Part shown: in pieces, positions 17,139 through 25,302 of the stretch
How the letters are laid out: each line of letters begins with the position of its first letter
Position numbering within the stretch: position 1 is the first letter of the stretch
Assembly (NCBI RefSeq): GCF_040267685.1
Contig: NZ_CP158367.1
Coordinates: forward strand, 682,001 to 746,000
Length of the DNA: 64,000 nt
Direction: 5' to 3'
From: Proteinivorax tanatarense
Lineage (GTDB): Bacteria > Bacillota > Proteinivoracia > Proteinivoracales > Proteinivoracaceae
Translations under genes and position numbers: made by a program
Notes under the pieces: generated by a model
The model's database searches: none
What the model saw: the letters and a program-made list of their open reading frames with translations, nothing else
What the model was told of the DNA's origin: nothing

Positions 17139-17618
17139 GTGAATGAAAAGTTTCGTACTGTAAGGGGATATAAGTTAACTAATCAAGCCGTTGATAAATT
17201 AACTTCAAGTATGGAAGACTATTTAGAGATGATTTACCGTTTTTATCAAACTGAAGGAATGAGAGTTACAGATTTAGCTAAGTATTTGAACGTTAGAGAA
17301 TCTTCGGTTACAAAAATGATGCAACGATTAGCAGATTTGGGGTTAGTAAGTTATAAAAAGTATGGTACAATAAAATTAACAAAAAAAGGTGAAGAGATTG
17401 GTGGCTTTTTACTTAGCAGACATAAAATTGTTGAGCTTTTTTTAAAGAATATCTGCTTAAACTCAGTTAGTATAAAAGATGTAGAACTGATAGAGCACAA
17501 TTGTTCTTTGGAAACTTTACACTCTTTTCATACATTCAATAGTTTTTTAAGTTGCCACCCGGAATTCAAAACTCAGCTTTTAGATTTTAAAACTGAGTTT
17601 ACCAAAAGTAACACCTAA
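17139..17618 (+). CDS. DtxR/MntR-family metal-dependent transcriptional regulator
   Basis: 159 residues from GTG (AAAAGGGGGAG upstream). The winged helix is plain: SMEDYLEMIYRFYQ, VTDLAKYLNVRESSVTKMMQRLADLGLVSYKKYGTIKLTKKGEEIG. Then comes a dimerisation/metal region with LLSRHKIVELFLKNI and VELIEHNCSLETL, matching 'R H.l.e.fL...lg' and 'd...a..iEH..s....'. No SH3-like third domain, so it is MntR-sized (slightly longer). It likely senses Mn or Fe and controls the divergent exporter. A TVP38-like gene starts 32 bases downstream. Confidence 0.85.
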   Translation: MNEKFRTVRGYKLTNQAVDKLTSSMEDYLEMIYRFYQTEGMRVTDLAKYLNVRESSVTKMMQRLADLGLVSYKKYGTIKLTKKGEEIGGFLLSRHKIVELFLKNICLNSVSIKDVELIEHNCSLETLHSFHTFNSFLSCHPEFKTQLLDFKTEFTKSNT

Positions 17619-17650
17619 AAATAAGCTATAAGAACTAAGGGTGTGGTTGT

Positions 17651-18313
17651 TTGAAGAAGAGGACTATTGCTAACTTAAAATATATTATATTTACTTTTGT
17701 TACGGTATTATTTTTACTATACGTTGCAACTCAAACTAGAGGGAACTTGGAAAATTTAACTGAATTTTTTTATCAGCAGCGAGCTAATCCATGGACTCCT
17801 GTTATTTATATTGCAGTATATATATTATTTGTGTTAGTAGCGCTGCCAGCGTCGGCGCTTACCCTATTAGCTGGGCCATTGTTTGGTTTTTTTAGAGGGC
17901 TACTTTTTGTTCTAATTGGTTTTAATGTTTCCGCTCACCTATGTTTTGTAATTTCAAGAAAACTAGGCAGGGAAAAAGTAGAAAAACTCATTGATGCTAA
18001 TGGTAAAATGAAAAAATATTCAGACAAGATTGGCGAACATGGTTTTATGGTCATGTTTTATTTAAGACTAATTCCAATTTTTCCATATGCCCTTCTCAAC
18101 TATATATCAGGTTTATCGGTTATTAGCTTTAAAGAGTATGCTTTGGCAACTTTTTTAGGCAAGCTACCTTTTTTAGCTGTAATGGTTTATTTTTCTACAA
18201 CAGTAGCTGATGCTAGAGAAAATCCTATGGGTGTAGTAATTTCTATAGCATTGATGGCTTTGATGTTATTAATTGTAAACTTTGTTAGGAAGAAGATTAA
18301 AATTGTCAATTAA
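17651..18313 (+). CDS. TVP38/TMEM64 family (VTT domain) membrane protein
   Basis: 220 residues from TTG. An N-terminal helix and about five further hydrophobic segments. The VTT/DedA-like core has ALPASALTLLAGPLFGFFRGLLFVLIG and, later, FYLRLIPIFPYALLNYISGLS, the re-entrant loop with the conserved Arg and 'P.....NY..G' stretch. Relatives move lipids across membranes or affect membrane homeostasis; no specific role can be assigned. It sits after the DtxR-family gene and overlaps the next gene by 11 bases. Confidence 0.8.
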   Translation: MKKRTIANLKYIIFTFVTVLFLLYVATQTRGNLENLTEFFYQQRANPWTPVIYIAVYILFVLVALPASALTLLAGPLFGFFRGLLFVLIGFNVSAHLCFVISRKLGREKVEKLIDANGKMKKYSDKIGEHGFMVMFYLRLIPIFPYALLNYISGLSVISFKEYALATFLGKLPFLAVMVYFSTTVADARENPMGVVISIALMALMLLIVNFVRKKIKIVN

Positions 18314-18590
18314 AAAAGGTTATTTTACTTATATATTAAGGTGTTCTGATAACAGCTTATATACTGGTTGGACTACTGATATTGAAAATAGGGTGAAGTT
18401 CCATAACAAAGGTAAAGGAGCTAAATATACTTTGCCCAGACGCCCCGTTTATTTGGTTTATTTTGAAGAGCATGTGTCCCAAAGTGTAGCGCAAAAACGG
18501 GAATGGGAAATTAAGCAGCTTTCGAAAAAAGAAAAGGAAAAGCTGATTATTGCAAGAAAAAAAGTAAAACAGAGTAAAAAAACTACCTAA
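18303..18590 (+). CDS. GIY-YIG nuclease-superfamily protein (YhbQ/UPF0213-like)
   Basis: 95 residues from the TTG at 18303, chosen because AGGAAGAAG (18287-18295) gives correct spacing; it overlaps the previous gene by 11 bases. The GIY-YIG core is present as YFTYILRCSDNSLYTGWT, with VKFHNKGKGAKYT and a Glu in AQKREWEIKQL. Small stand-alone proteins of this type are common and probably act in DNA repair or nucleic acid processing; the function is not proven. Its stop codon lies inside the downstream terminator stem. Confidence 0.88.
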   Translation: MSIKKGYFTYILRCSDNSLYTGWTTDIENRVKFHNKGKGAKYTLPRRPVYLVYFEEHVSQSVAQKREWEIKQLSKKEKEKLIIARKKVKQSKKTT

Positions 18591-18610
18591 GAAATTACTT
18601 AGGTAGTTTT
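18579..18610. terminator. Bidirectional terminator
   Basis: Perfect 13-bp stem (18579-18591 with 18598-18610), six-base loop, T-runs on both strands. It separates the convergent GIY-YIG and glutamine synthetase genes. Confidence 0.9.
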
Positions 18611-18615
18611 TTATA

Positions 18616-20508
18616 TCAGATGATATTTCGTTTATATGAAGCGTATAAATTTCGTAGTTCAGCCATGATACAATCCATTTCTTTTTGTAGTTCAGAAGCT
18701 TTTTTTAGGTTATTTTCATTAAGGGAATCTCTTAACCTTGTAAATAAAGAGCTTTGTTCTAAGCTATCTTTTACCAGATAATTTTTTAGCTTGGTTATCT
18801 TTTCCCACCTGACTACATCTAAATCTGTTGTATCTTCAATATTATGGCTTTTTGTAAAGCTACGTATAATATCCATGTTACTAGGTATAATTCGGTGGAG
18901 TAATTCTTCCTTCCATCGATCTAAAGTTGCAGTTTTAAAAGAGGATATTAAAGATTCGGTAAATACATCACCGTTTAACAAAGTAGCGCTCTTTTTTTCA
19001 TGTTTATCAAAGTGGTTAAAGTTTTCCCACACAGTTTCCGGAGTTTTTCCAAATAAACTGTCTCTCTCATGGACAGAAAAATCTTTAAAGATATCTTGCT
19101 CACATCTGTATTGGCGATTTTGTTCTAGATAAACTCCCTCTGTTTGCGCTGATTTAGAAAGCTCGTTTTCTAAGAGTTGTGGATCATATATATGTTTTAT
19201 AGCCAGTATACCATCTAACATCCCTTGGTAACTTGAAGCCATAACCAAGTAAGTGTTTGAGAGTGGGTTAGGAGAACGGAGTTCAAATCTAGTTGCCATG
19301 GGATTGTCTAGATCTCTTATAAGTCCCACTAAAACTGAACGGTTTCTAGATGGGTTTTTAACATCGTTGCCCAAAGAAGCCACAGTACAAACTGGTGCTT
19401 CAAAACCTGGTTTAAGTCTATTAAATGCATCAGTGGAGCTGGTAACAAAAGGATTTATAACCTCATAATTATTCAATAAACCAAGCAAACCTCCATAACC
19501 GATTAGACTGAGGTAATCCTCTTTTAGATTTTTTGGAGAAAATAAATTTATGGTATTTCCGTTTTTTAGTTTAGCTGCAACACCCATATGAGTATGCTCT
19601 CCACTACCAGCCACCTCTTCAATTGGTTTAGCAGCAAAGGTTACTTCTAGGCCAAAAGAAGTAAAAGTATCTTGAACTAGTTCACGTACTAAAATTTCAT
19701 TATCGCCCGCTTGCAAAGCATCAGAATATTTCCAGTCAATTTCTAACTGCTCTAACACATGATTTTGTTCTCCATTTACTCCTATGGTACTATTTACGCC
19801 ACCTACCTCTTTGTGGCCCATCTCCGGTTCAATTCCGTACCTGCCCATAATTTCAATGGTTTTTTCTAATGCCGTTCTTACAGTACCTTGGGTTCTTTTC
19901 CAATATTGTTCTTTTAAGTTTTGCGAGGTAGAGAGCTGCTCTATATCTTCGCTATCCTCTGGTGTTTTAACCCAAAACTCTAACTCTGTGGCTGCAGTGA
20001 AAAGAAAGGACTCTATATCGCTAACTTTTTCTATTCCTAGGTTAGCTAAAAGGTGAGGATTAGATTCCATAACCTCTTTTACCTTTTTTTCAAAAAAAGA
20101 TAATGCTCTTTTAAGAATAGATCTGGAGTCGACAAATTTACCGTTATGTACTAAAAAAGCAGGAATTCTTAAAGTCCCTACATAGTGTTTACCATCATAA
20201 GGATGATCATAATTATAATCAACAATCCAATTGGATTGAGAATCAGGTAATAAATCTACCTTGGCATCACCTAAGGTAGCTATTTCTGGCAAAACAACGG
20301 AAGAACCGTCAGTCTGTACACCTTGCCTTAGAAATTCCTCTATGTCCTCTAAAAAAATTTTAATAGGAATTTTGGCATCCGTAGTATTACCACCAAGATC
20401 TACGCCCATTAACGAAACAAATTTAATTTGTGGGTTGTCTTTTAAAATACGCTCTATTTCTTCTAAACTTTTTTTACTTGGGTCAATAGAATAAACAGGA
20501 TTGGACAA
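18616..20508 (-). CDS. Long-form glutamine synthetase (GSI-like core with C-terminal extension)
   Basis: About 630 residues; ordinary GSI has about 450. The beta-grasp domain (VDLGGN..., GVQTDGSSVVLPEIATL) and catalytic core are complete: TELEFWV, EPEMGHKEVGG, AKPIEEVAGSGEHTHMG, RLKPGFEAP, RNRSVLVG and TRFELRSPNP. After about residue 430 comes a 200-residue, largely helical extension absent from standard GSI. It should make glutamine from glutamate, ammonia and ATP. The ATG at 20517 directly touches AAGGAG, which is too close; the TTG three codons on (20508) is spaced correctly and is used here. Stands alone. Confidence 0.88.
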   Translation of the reverse strand: MSNPVYSIDPSKKSLEEIERILKDNPQIKFVSLMGVDLGGNTTDAKIPIKIFLEDIEEFLRQGVQTDGSSVVLPEIATLGDAKVDLLPDSQSNWIVDYNYDHPYDGKHYVGTLRIPAFLVHNGKFVDSRSILKRALSFFEKKVKEVMESNPHLLANLGIEKVSDIESFLFTAATELEFWVKTPEDSEDIEQLSTSQNLKEQYWKRTQGTVRTALEKTIEIMGRYGIEPEMGHKEVGGVNSTIGVNGEQNHVLEQLEIDWKYSDALQAGDNEILVRELVQDTFTSFGLEVTFAAKPIEEVAGSGEHTHMGVAAKLKNGNTINLFSPKNLKEDYLSLIGYGGLLGLLNNYEVINPFVTSSTDAFNRLKPGFEAPVCTVASLGNDVKNPSRNRSVLVGLIRDLDNPMATRFELRSPNPLSNTYLVMASSYQGMLDGILAIKHIYDPQLLENELSKSAQTEGVYLEQNRQYRCEQDIFKDFSVHERDSLFGKTPETVWENFNHFDKHEKKSATLLNGDVFTESLISSFKTATLDRWKEELLHRIIPSNMDIIRSFTKSHNIEDTTDLDVVRWEKITKLKNYLVKDSLEQSSLFTRLRDSLNENNLKKASELQKEMDCIMAELRNLYASYKRNII

Positions 20509-20591
20509 AAAACTCATCTCCTTTGTCGAACAAAATTATTATTTATATTTTATGGATTATACCATAAAGTTTGTCAGTTGTCATAATTGAT

Positions 20592-20621
20592 TTGAATTGA
20601 TGGATTAAATTGGGTTATAAT
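20592..20621 (+). promoter_or_regulatory. Sigma-A type promoter of the flavoprotein operon
   Basis: TTGAAT (20592-20597) and a perfect TATAAT (20616-20621) with an 18-base spacer, about 35 bases before the first start codon. Confidence 0.6.
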
Positions 20622-20655
20622 CTAAACAGTGATAAAAGGTAAAGGAGTTTTAATA

Positions 20656-21891
20656 ATGAAAGATTCTAAAAGTGTTATAGTAGTTGGGGGAGGGGCATCT
20701 GGATTGATAGCTGCTATTGCTGCTGCTAGAAAAGGGGCAAATGTTGTTGTTTTAGAGCGTTTAAGTAGAGTTGGTAAAAAACTTTTGGCAACAGGAAATG
20801 GAAGATGCAACTTAACTAATATAAATACCGATATCGGTTTTTATCATGGAAATAATCCTAAGTTTGCTTTAAGTGCTTTAAATAGCTTTAATTGTAATCA
20901 AACAATAGATTTTTTTCAATACTTAGGTATCGATCCTAAAGTAGAAGATAAAGGTAAGGTATATCCATATTCTCTCCAATCTTCAAGTGTTTTAGATGTG
21001 CTAAAATATGAAATAAAGACCCTTAATATAAAGGAGATGTGTGAGCAAGAAGTTGTAGATATCAGGGCAACAAAACCTAAATTTACCATTGTAACTACTG
21101 CAGGTCAAATGAAGGCGGATTCCATTATACTAGCAACAGGGGGAAAGGCTAGTCCGCAGCTAGGGTCTAATGGAAGTGGGTATGAGTTGGCGGAAAAGTT
21201 AGGTCACCGAATCATAACAGTTCATCCATCCCTTGTTCAGTTGAAACTTAAGGAAAAGTATGTAAAGCAAATGAAAGGCGTAAAAGTTGAAGGCAAAGTT
21301 TCTGTGGGAGTGGAAGAAAAAAAAATAAGGGAAGAAGAAGGGGAAATACTATTTACTGACTATGGGATATCTGGACCACCAATATTACAAGTTAGCAGAG
21401 TAGCTTTAGAGAAACTAAATAAAGACAAAACTACATGGCTTTCTGTTGATATTTTCCCTGAATATAGTTTTAACCAATTAGAAGAACTTATAAGAACAAG
21501 ATTAGCGTACAGTGGCACAAAACCTTTAGATTTTAGCTTTATTGGTTTATTAAATAAAAATATGATTCCTGTGGTTTTACAATGTGCTGAAGTAAAAAAC
21601 GTAAAAATAGATGCTTACAAAGCTACTGATAAGGAAATAAAATCAATAGTGCAAGTTCTAAAACATTGGAAGTTTACCGTAAAGGACTTTAATTCGTGGA
21701 AGCATGCTCAAACTACAGCTGGGGGTGTGGACACTAGAGATATTTCACCCAAAACATTGGAATCTAAAATCATAAAAGGACTATATATATGTGGCGAACT
21801 TTTAGATATTGACGGTGATTGTGGGGGATTTAATTTGCAATGGGCATGGAGTAGTGGTTTTATAGCAGGTGAAAATGCCGCAAAGGAGTAA
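20656..21891 (+). CDS. HI0933/BaiN-family FAD-dependent oxidoreductase
   Basis: 411 residues from the ATG at 20656 (AAAGGAG nine bases upstream; the frame extends to 20629 without a site). The N-terminus has the dinucleotide motif VVGGGASGLIAAIAAARKGANVVVLER, and GNGRCNLTN and ATGGKASPQLGSNGSG follow. The C-terminus has TTAGGVDTRDISPKTLES and the FAD-closing CGELLDIDGDCGGFNLQWAWSSG. A member of this flavoprotein family acts in clostridial bile acid dehydroxylation, but most members have unknown substrates. First gene of a three-gene operon with another flavoprotein and a cyclophilin. Confidence 0.88.
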   Translation: MKDSKSVIVVGGGASGLIAAIAAARKGANVVVLERLSRVGKKLLATGNGRCNLTNINTDIGFYHGNNPKFALSALNSFNCNQTIDFFQYLGIDPKVEDKGKVYPYSLQSSSVLDVLKYEIKTLNIKEMCEQEVVDIRATKPKFTIVTTAGQMKADSIILATGGKASPQLGSNGSGYELAEKLGHRIITVHPSLVQLKLKEKYVKQMKGVKVEGKVSVGVEEKKIREEEGEILFTDYGISGPPILQVSRVALEKLNKDKTTWLSVDIFPEYSFNQLEELIRTRLAYSGTKPLDFSFIGLLNKNMIPVVLQCAEVKNVKIDAYKATDKEIKSIVQVLKHWKFTVKDFNSWKHAQTTAGGVDTRDISPKTLESKIIKGLYICGELLDIDGDCGGFNLQWAWSSGFIAGENAAKE

Positions 21892-21896
21892 TAAAG

Positions 21897-23495
21897 ATGA
21901 TAAGAGTAAACAATATTAAAATTGCAGCGAATAGAAAGCAGGATTTGGAAAAGGAAGTTAGTAAAAAACTAAAAATATCAAAGAAAGAAATAAAAGAGAT
22001 AAAAATTGTTAAAAAGTCGATTGACGCAAGACGGAGGGATATTTTTTATGTTTATAATATAGATGTCCAAATCAATAACAGTAAAAGATTTATAGGAAAA
22101 AAAGGAATTACTCAATCACTTGACTATTCATATAAGTTTGTCAAAGCGGGAGATAAAAAAATGACTAAGCCTTTAGTCATAGTAGGTGCAGGGCCGGCAG
22201 GGTTATTTTGCGGGTTAATATTAGCTCAAATGGGATATAAACCAATAGTTTTGGAACAAGGAGAATCTGTAGACCAACGGGTAAAAACTGTGGAAAGTTT
22301 TTGGCAAGGGCAAAAACCTCTAAAAACTAATAGCAATGTTCAGTTTGGAGAGGGAGGGGCCGGAACTTTCTCTGATGGTAAACTTACCACACAAATAAAA
22401 GATAGCCGCTGTCGTAAGGTTATAGACGAAATGTTAAACTTCGGTGCCCCAAAGGATATTATGTACCTTAGCAAACCTCACGTAGGTACAGATAACCTAC
22501 GGGGGGTAGTTAGAAATATTCGCCAAAGAATTTTTGAGCTTGGAGGACAAGTACTTTTTGATAGTAAAGTAACAAACTTTGATATTGAAAACGGCAAAGT
22601 GAATAAGTTACAAATAAATAATGGGAAAAAAATAGCCGTTGAAGCGGTGGTACTAGCGTTGGGGCATAGCGCTAGAGATACCTTTCAATTGTTATATAAA
22701 AAAGGTGCTAACTTAAAACAAAAACCTTTTTCAGTGGGTGTTAGAATCGAGCATCCTCAATCGTTGATTAATGATAGTCAGTATGGAAAGGATTATGAAA
22801 AATATAATTTACCAGCAGCTGACTATAAATTAAGTGTTCATTTGGAAGGAAAAGCTTCGGTATATACTTTCTGTATGTGCCCCGGTGGAAAGGTTGTAGC
22901 CGCAGCATCTGAAAAGGGGCATTTGGTGACTAACGGAATGAGTTATTACAGTAGAGACGACACAAACGCCAACAGTGCGTTGCTAGTAAATATAATGCCA
23001 GATAATCTAGAAAGCGACCATCCTTTGGCAGGTGTGCATTTTCAAAGAGAGATAGAAAAGAGAGCCTTTGATTTAGGTGGTGGTGATTATTATGCACCGG
23101 TTCAATTAGTTAAAGATTTTCTAAATGATGTTCCTTCTAAAAAACTAGGCTCTGTAAAACCGTCATATCTTCCTGGCATTAAGCTGACAAATTTAAATAA
23201 TTGTTTGCCCAAGTTTGTAACAGATTCATTAAAGGAAGGGATTTTGGAGTTAGACAAAAAGCTTAAAGGATTTGCATTAAATGATGCTGTTATGACAGCA
23301 GTGGAAAGTAGAAGCTCTTCTCCCATAAGGATACTTAGGGATGATAGTTATCAAAGTAACATAGCTGGGATATATCCAGCTGGAGAAGGGGCAGGATATG
23401 CCGGTGGGATTATGTCAGCTGCCGTTGATGGCATTAAAGTAGCTGAAAAGATTGCCGCAATATATGCCCCAATAAAAACCGAGGAGGAATTTTAA
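21897..23495 (+). CDS. Uncharacterised FAD-dependent dehydrogenase (COG2509-type)
   Basis: 532 residues, 5 bases after the previous stop. An N-terminal domain of about 90 residues (IRVNNIKIAANRKQDLEKEV...KKSIDARRR) precedes the Rossmann motif IVGAGPAGLFCGLILAQMGY. Then VQFGEGGAGTFSDGKLTTQI, GHSARDTF and the terminal IYPAGEGAGYAGGIMSAAVDGIK. This architecture is that of the uncharacterised FAD dehydrogenases found in most anaerobes. The substrate is unknown. The operon links it to a BaiN-like flavoprotein and a peptidyl-prolyl isomerase. Confidence 0.85.
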   Translation: MIRVNNIKIAANRKQDLEKEVSKKLKISKKEIKEIKIVKKSIDARRRDIFYVYNIDVQINNSKRFIGKKGITQSLDYSYKFVKAGDKKMTKPLVIVGAGPAGLFCGLILAQMGYKPIVLEQGESVDQRVKTVESFWQGQKPLKTNSNVQFGEGGAGTFSDGKLTTQIKDSRCRKVIDEMLNFGAPKDIMYLSKPHVGTDNLRGVVRNIRQRIFELGGQVLFDSKVTNFDIENGKVNKLQINNGKKIAVEAVVLALGHSARDTFQLLYKKGANLKQKPFSVGVRIEHPQSLINDSQYGKDYEKYNLPAADYKLSVHLEGKASVYTFCMCPGGKVVAAASEKGHLVTNGMSYYSRDDTNANSALLVNIMPDNLESDHPLAGVHFQREIEKRAFDLGGGDYYAPVQLVKDFLNDVPSKKLGSVKPSYLPGIKLTNLNNCLPKFVTDSLKEGILELDKKLKGFALNDAVMTAVESRSSSPIRILRDDSYQSNIAGIYPAGEGAGYAGGIMSAAVDGIKVAEKIAAIYAPIKTEEEF

Positions 23496-23497
23496 AA

Positions 23498-24022
23498 ATG
23501 GAAAGAAAAAATCCAGTAGTAACATTTGAATTGCAAAATGGTAGAAAGATGAAAGGGGAATTATATCCTAACATAGCACCGAATACAGTTAATAATTTTA
23601 TCAGTCTTATTCAAAAAGGATTCTATGACGGGCTTATTTTTCATCGGGTTATACCGGGGTTTATGATTCAGGGAGGATGTCCTGAGAAATCTGGAATGGG
23701 AGGCCCTGGATATAGTATAAAAGGTGAATTTGCAGAAAATGGTCATAAAAATGACCTAAAACATTCTAAGGGTGTTCTTTCAATGGCTAGGACGATGGAG
23801 CCTGACTCTGCTGGCTCTCAGTTTTTTATTATGGTTAATGATTCACCACATCTTGATGGACAATACGCAGCATTTGGTAAAGTGTTTGAAGGAATAGAAC
23901 TTGCCGACGAAATTGTTGGTTCAAAAAGGGATTTAAGTGATAAGCCACTAGAAGACCAAGTTATGGAAAAAGTAACAGTAGAGACCTTTGGGGTTGAATA
24001 TCCAGAACCTGAAAGAAACTAG
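23498..24022 (+). CDS. Cyclophilin-type peptidyl-prolyl cis-trans isomerase
   Basis: 174 residues, cytoplasmic (no signal peptide), 2 bases after the previous stop with GGAGG upstream. The cyclophilin core is intact: GLIFHRVIPGFMIQGG (catalytic Arg), SMARTMEPDSAGSQFFIM and LDGQYAAFGKVFEG. It speeds prolyl bond isomerisation during folding. Last gene of the operon, followed by a terminator. Confidence 0.93.
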   Translation: MERKNPVVTFELQNGRKMKGELYPNIAPNTVNNFISLIQKGFYDGLIFHRVIPGFMIQGGCPEKSGMGGPGYSIKGEFAENGHKNDLKHSKGVLSMARTMEPDSAGSQFFIMVNDSPHLDGQYAAFGKVFEGIELADEIVGSKRDLSDKPLEDQVMEKVTVETFGVEYPEPERN

Positions 24023-24028
24023 CATAAA

Positions 24029-24056
24029 AAACAACAACCTTATTGGGTTGTTGTTT
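24029..24056. terminator. Bidirectional terminator overlapping the CofE-like gene end
   Basis: An 11-bp stem (24029-24039 with 24046-24056) followed by T-rich sequence. The 3' arm lies inside the last codons of the convergent gene at 24040-24777. Confidence 0.75.
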
Positions 24057-24777
24057 GCTTTTGGGGTCTATATAAAACTATGGGAGTTTGTTGATCTTCT
24101 TGGCCAGCAGGATTATCTTTGAGCAGTTTTATCATTTCTTCATTTGTATAATTTACACTATAGGATTTTCCTAGAATGTCCACACCCAAATCGTTAGCAT
24201 CGACAATAACGCTTGCTATTCCCAGCTTATCTTCTATATTTTGACATACTTTTTGCGGGTTTGAGGGGTTTAATATACCCATTTGAGAGTATTCATCAAA
24301 AGCTTCTCCATAAAAGCCGTCTATACCTGCTATATCATTACCTGCAACTTTATAGAACACTCCTCTTATTTTAAATAGCTTACCAATGGCGGATAAAAAG
24401 GCTGCCAATAAGATTCTAGGTAATCCAGCCAGCTGGATAGCTACCTGCATTTTATACTCATTACCTACGGAATAACCTGCGGGAGTTTTCATAACAAACT
24501 TGGATAAAAACCTTGCCCAAAAACCTACCTGGATACTTTCCTTGTCCACAACGTTGTCCTGGCAAATAGCTATTATTTTTTCTGCTATAAAAATTATGTC
24601 TTTTTTTTGATGTATGGGAGTAACATAGTTATGGATAATGTCTATGTAACTTTCTCCTCTTGTGATAAAATGGGTTTTAATAGCAAACCTTTGAAAAACT
24701 ACTCCAGATAAGTTGATGTCTCTTTTGCGTACTATATTTTGTTCATCTCCTAACCTTAGAGCTAATTTTTCGCTCAT
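24040..24777 (-). CDS. CofE-like protein (F420-0:gamma-glutamyl ligase family)
   Basis: 245 residues, AGGAGG before ATG. It matches the CofE fold: IKTHFITRGESYIDIIHNYV, an IIFIAEKIIAICQ strand, then AGNDIAGIDGFYGEAF and GIASVIVDANDLGVDILGKS, the acidic metal/GTP region. True CofE adds glutamates to cofactor F420. No other F420 gene is visible here and most Clostridia lack F420, so this branch probably makes a different glutamyl or amide bond. Single gene. Confidence 0.72.
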   Translation of the reverse strand: MSEKLALRLGDEQNIVRKRDINLSGVVFQRFAIKTHFITRGESYIDIIHNYVTPIHQKKDIIFIAEKIIAICQDNVVDKESIQVGFWARFLSKFVMKTPAGYSVGNEYKMQVAIQLAGLPRILLAAFLSAIGKLFKIRGVFYKVAGNDIAGIDGFYGEAFDEYSQMGILNPSNPQKVCQNIEDKLGIASVIVDANDLGVDILGKSYSVNYTNEEMIKLLKDNPAGQEDQQTPIVLYRPQKQTTTQ

Positions 24778-24966
24778 ATATTTGACCTCCTAATAACTTC
24801 TTACTTATAATATGGTTAAAAAAACAGCTAATATTATATAATAATGCATATATTTTATTTAAATTACTTTTTTTAAGACTTCTTTATAGTCTAACATAAA
24901 TTAATTTATAATTGTAGAGAGATGACAAAGGTAAAAAAAGTTTTAAAATATGGAGAGGGGTATATT

Positions 24967-25239
24967 ATGAGAAGAGTTGATTTTTACAGGCTACAAACAA
25001 GAAATCCATTTAAAAAAATCTTTGGGATACTTTTAGCGATAGGTATATTAGCGATCATAATTCCTATAGTTGGAGTGGTTGTGGCAGCTTCGCTGGGCAT
25101 TGCATTTGTTGCAGTGGTCATAGGGGTGTCAATTGTATCTTTAACAATTTTAGCAGTTTTAATATTTTCTATAGTTAGTTGGCCATTTAAAAATGTTATT
25201 GATCCAGATGATGATAAAGATGAACCGTGGGACGACTAG
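24967..25239 (+). CDS. Small membrane protein with acidic tail
   Basis: 90 residues from the ATG at 24967, set by GGAGAGGGG; an in-frame ATG at 24922 has no good site. A basic start (MRRVDFYRLQTRNPFKK), two closely spaced hydrophobic helices (about 19-42 and 44-69) and an acidic end (DPDDDKDEPWDD). No family recognised. Its promoter is probably the TTTATAATT at about 24906. The ABC-class ATPase follows 63 bases later. Confidence 0.6.
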   Translation: MRRVDFYRLQTRNPFKKIFGILLAIGILAIIIPIVGVVVAASLGIAFVAVVIGVSIVSLTILAVLIFSIVSWPFKNVIDPDDDKDEPWDD

Positions 25240-25302
25240 AACTTAATAGAGAGCTAATTTTTGCTTGTTTGCAGTAAAAAATGTATATAGGGAGGATTTT
25301 TC

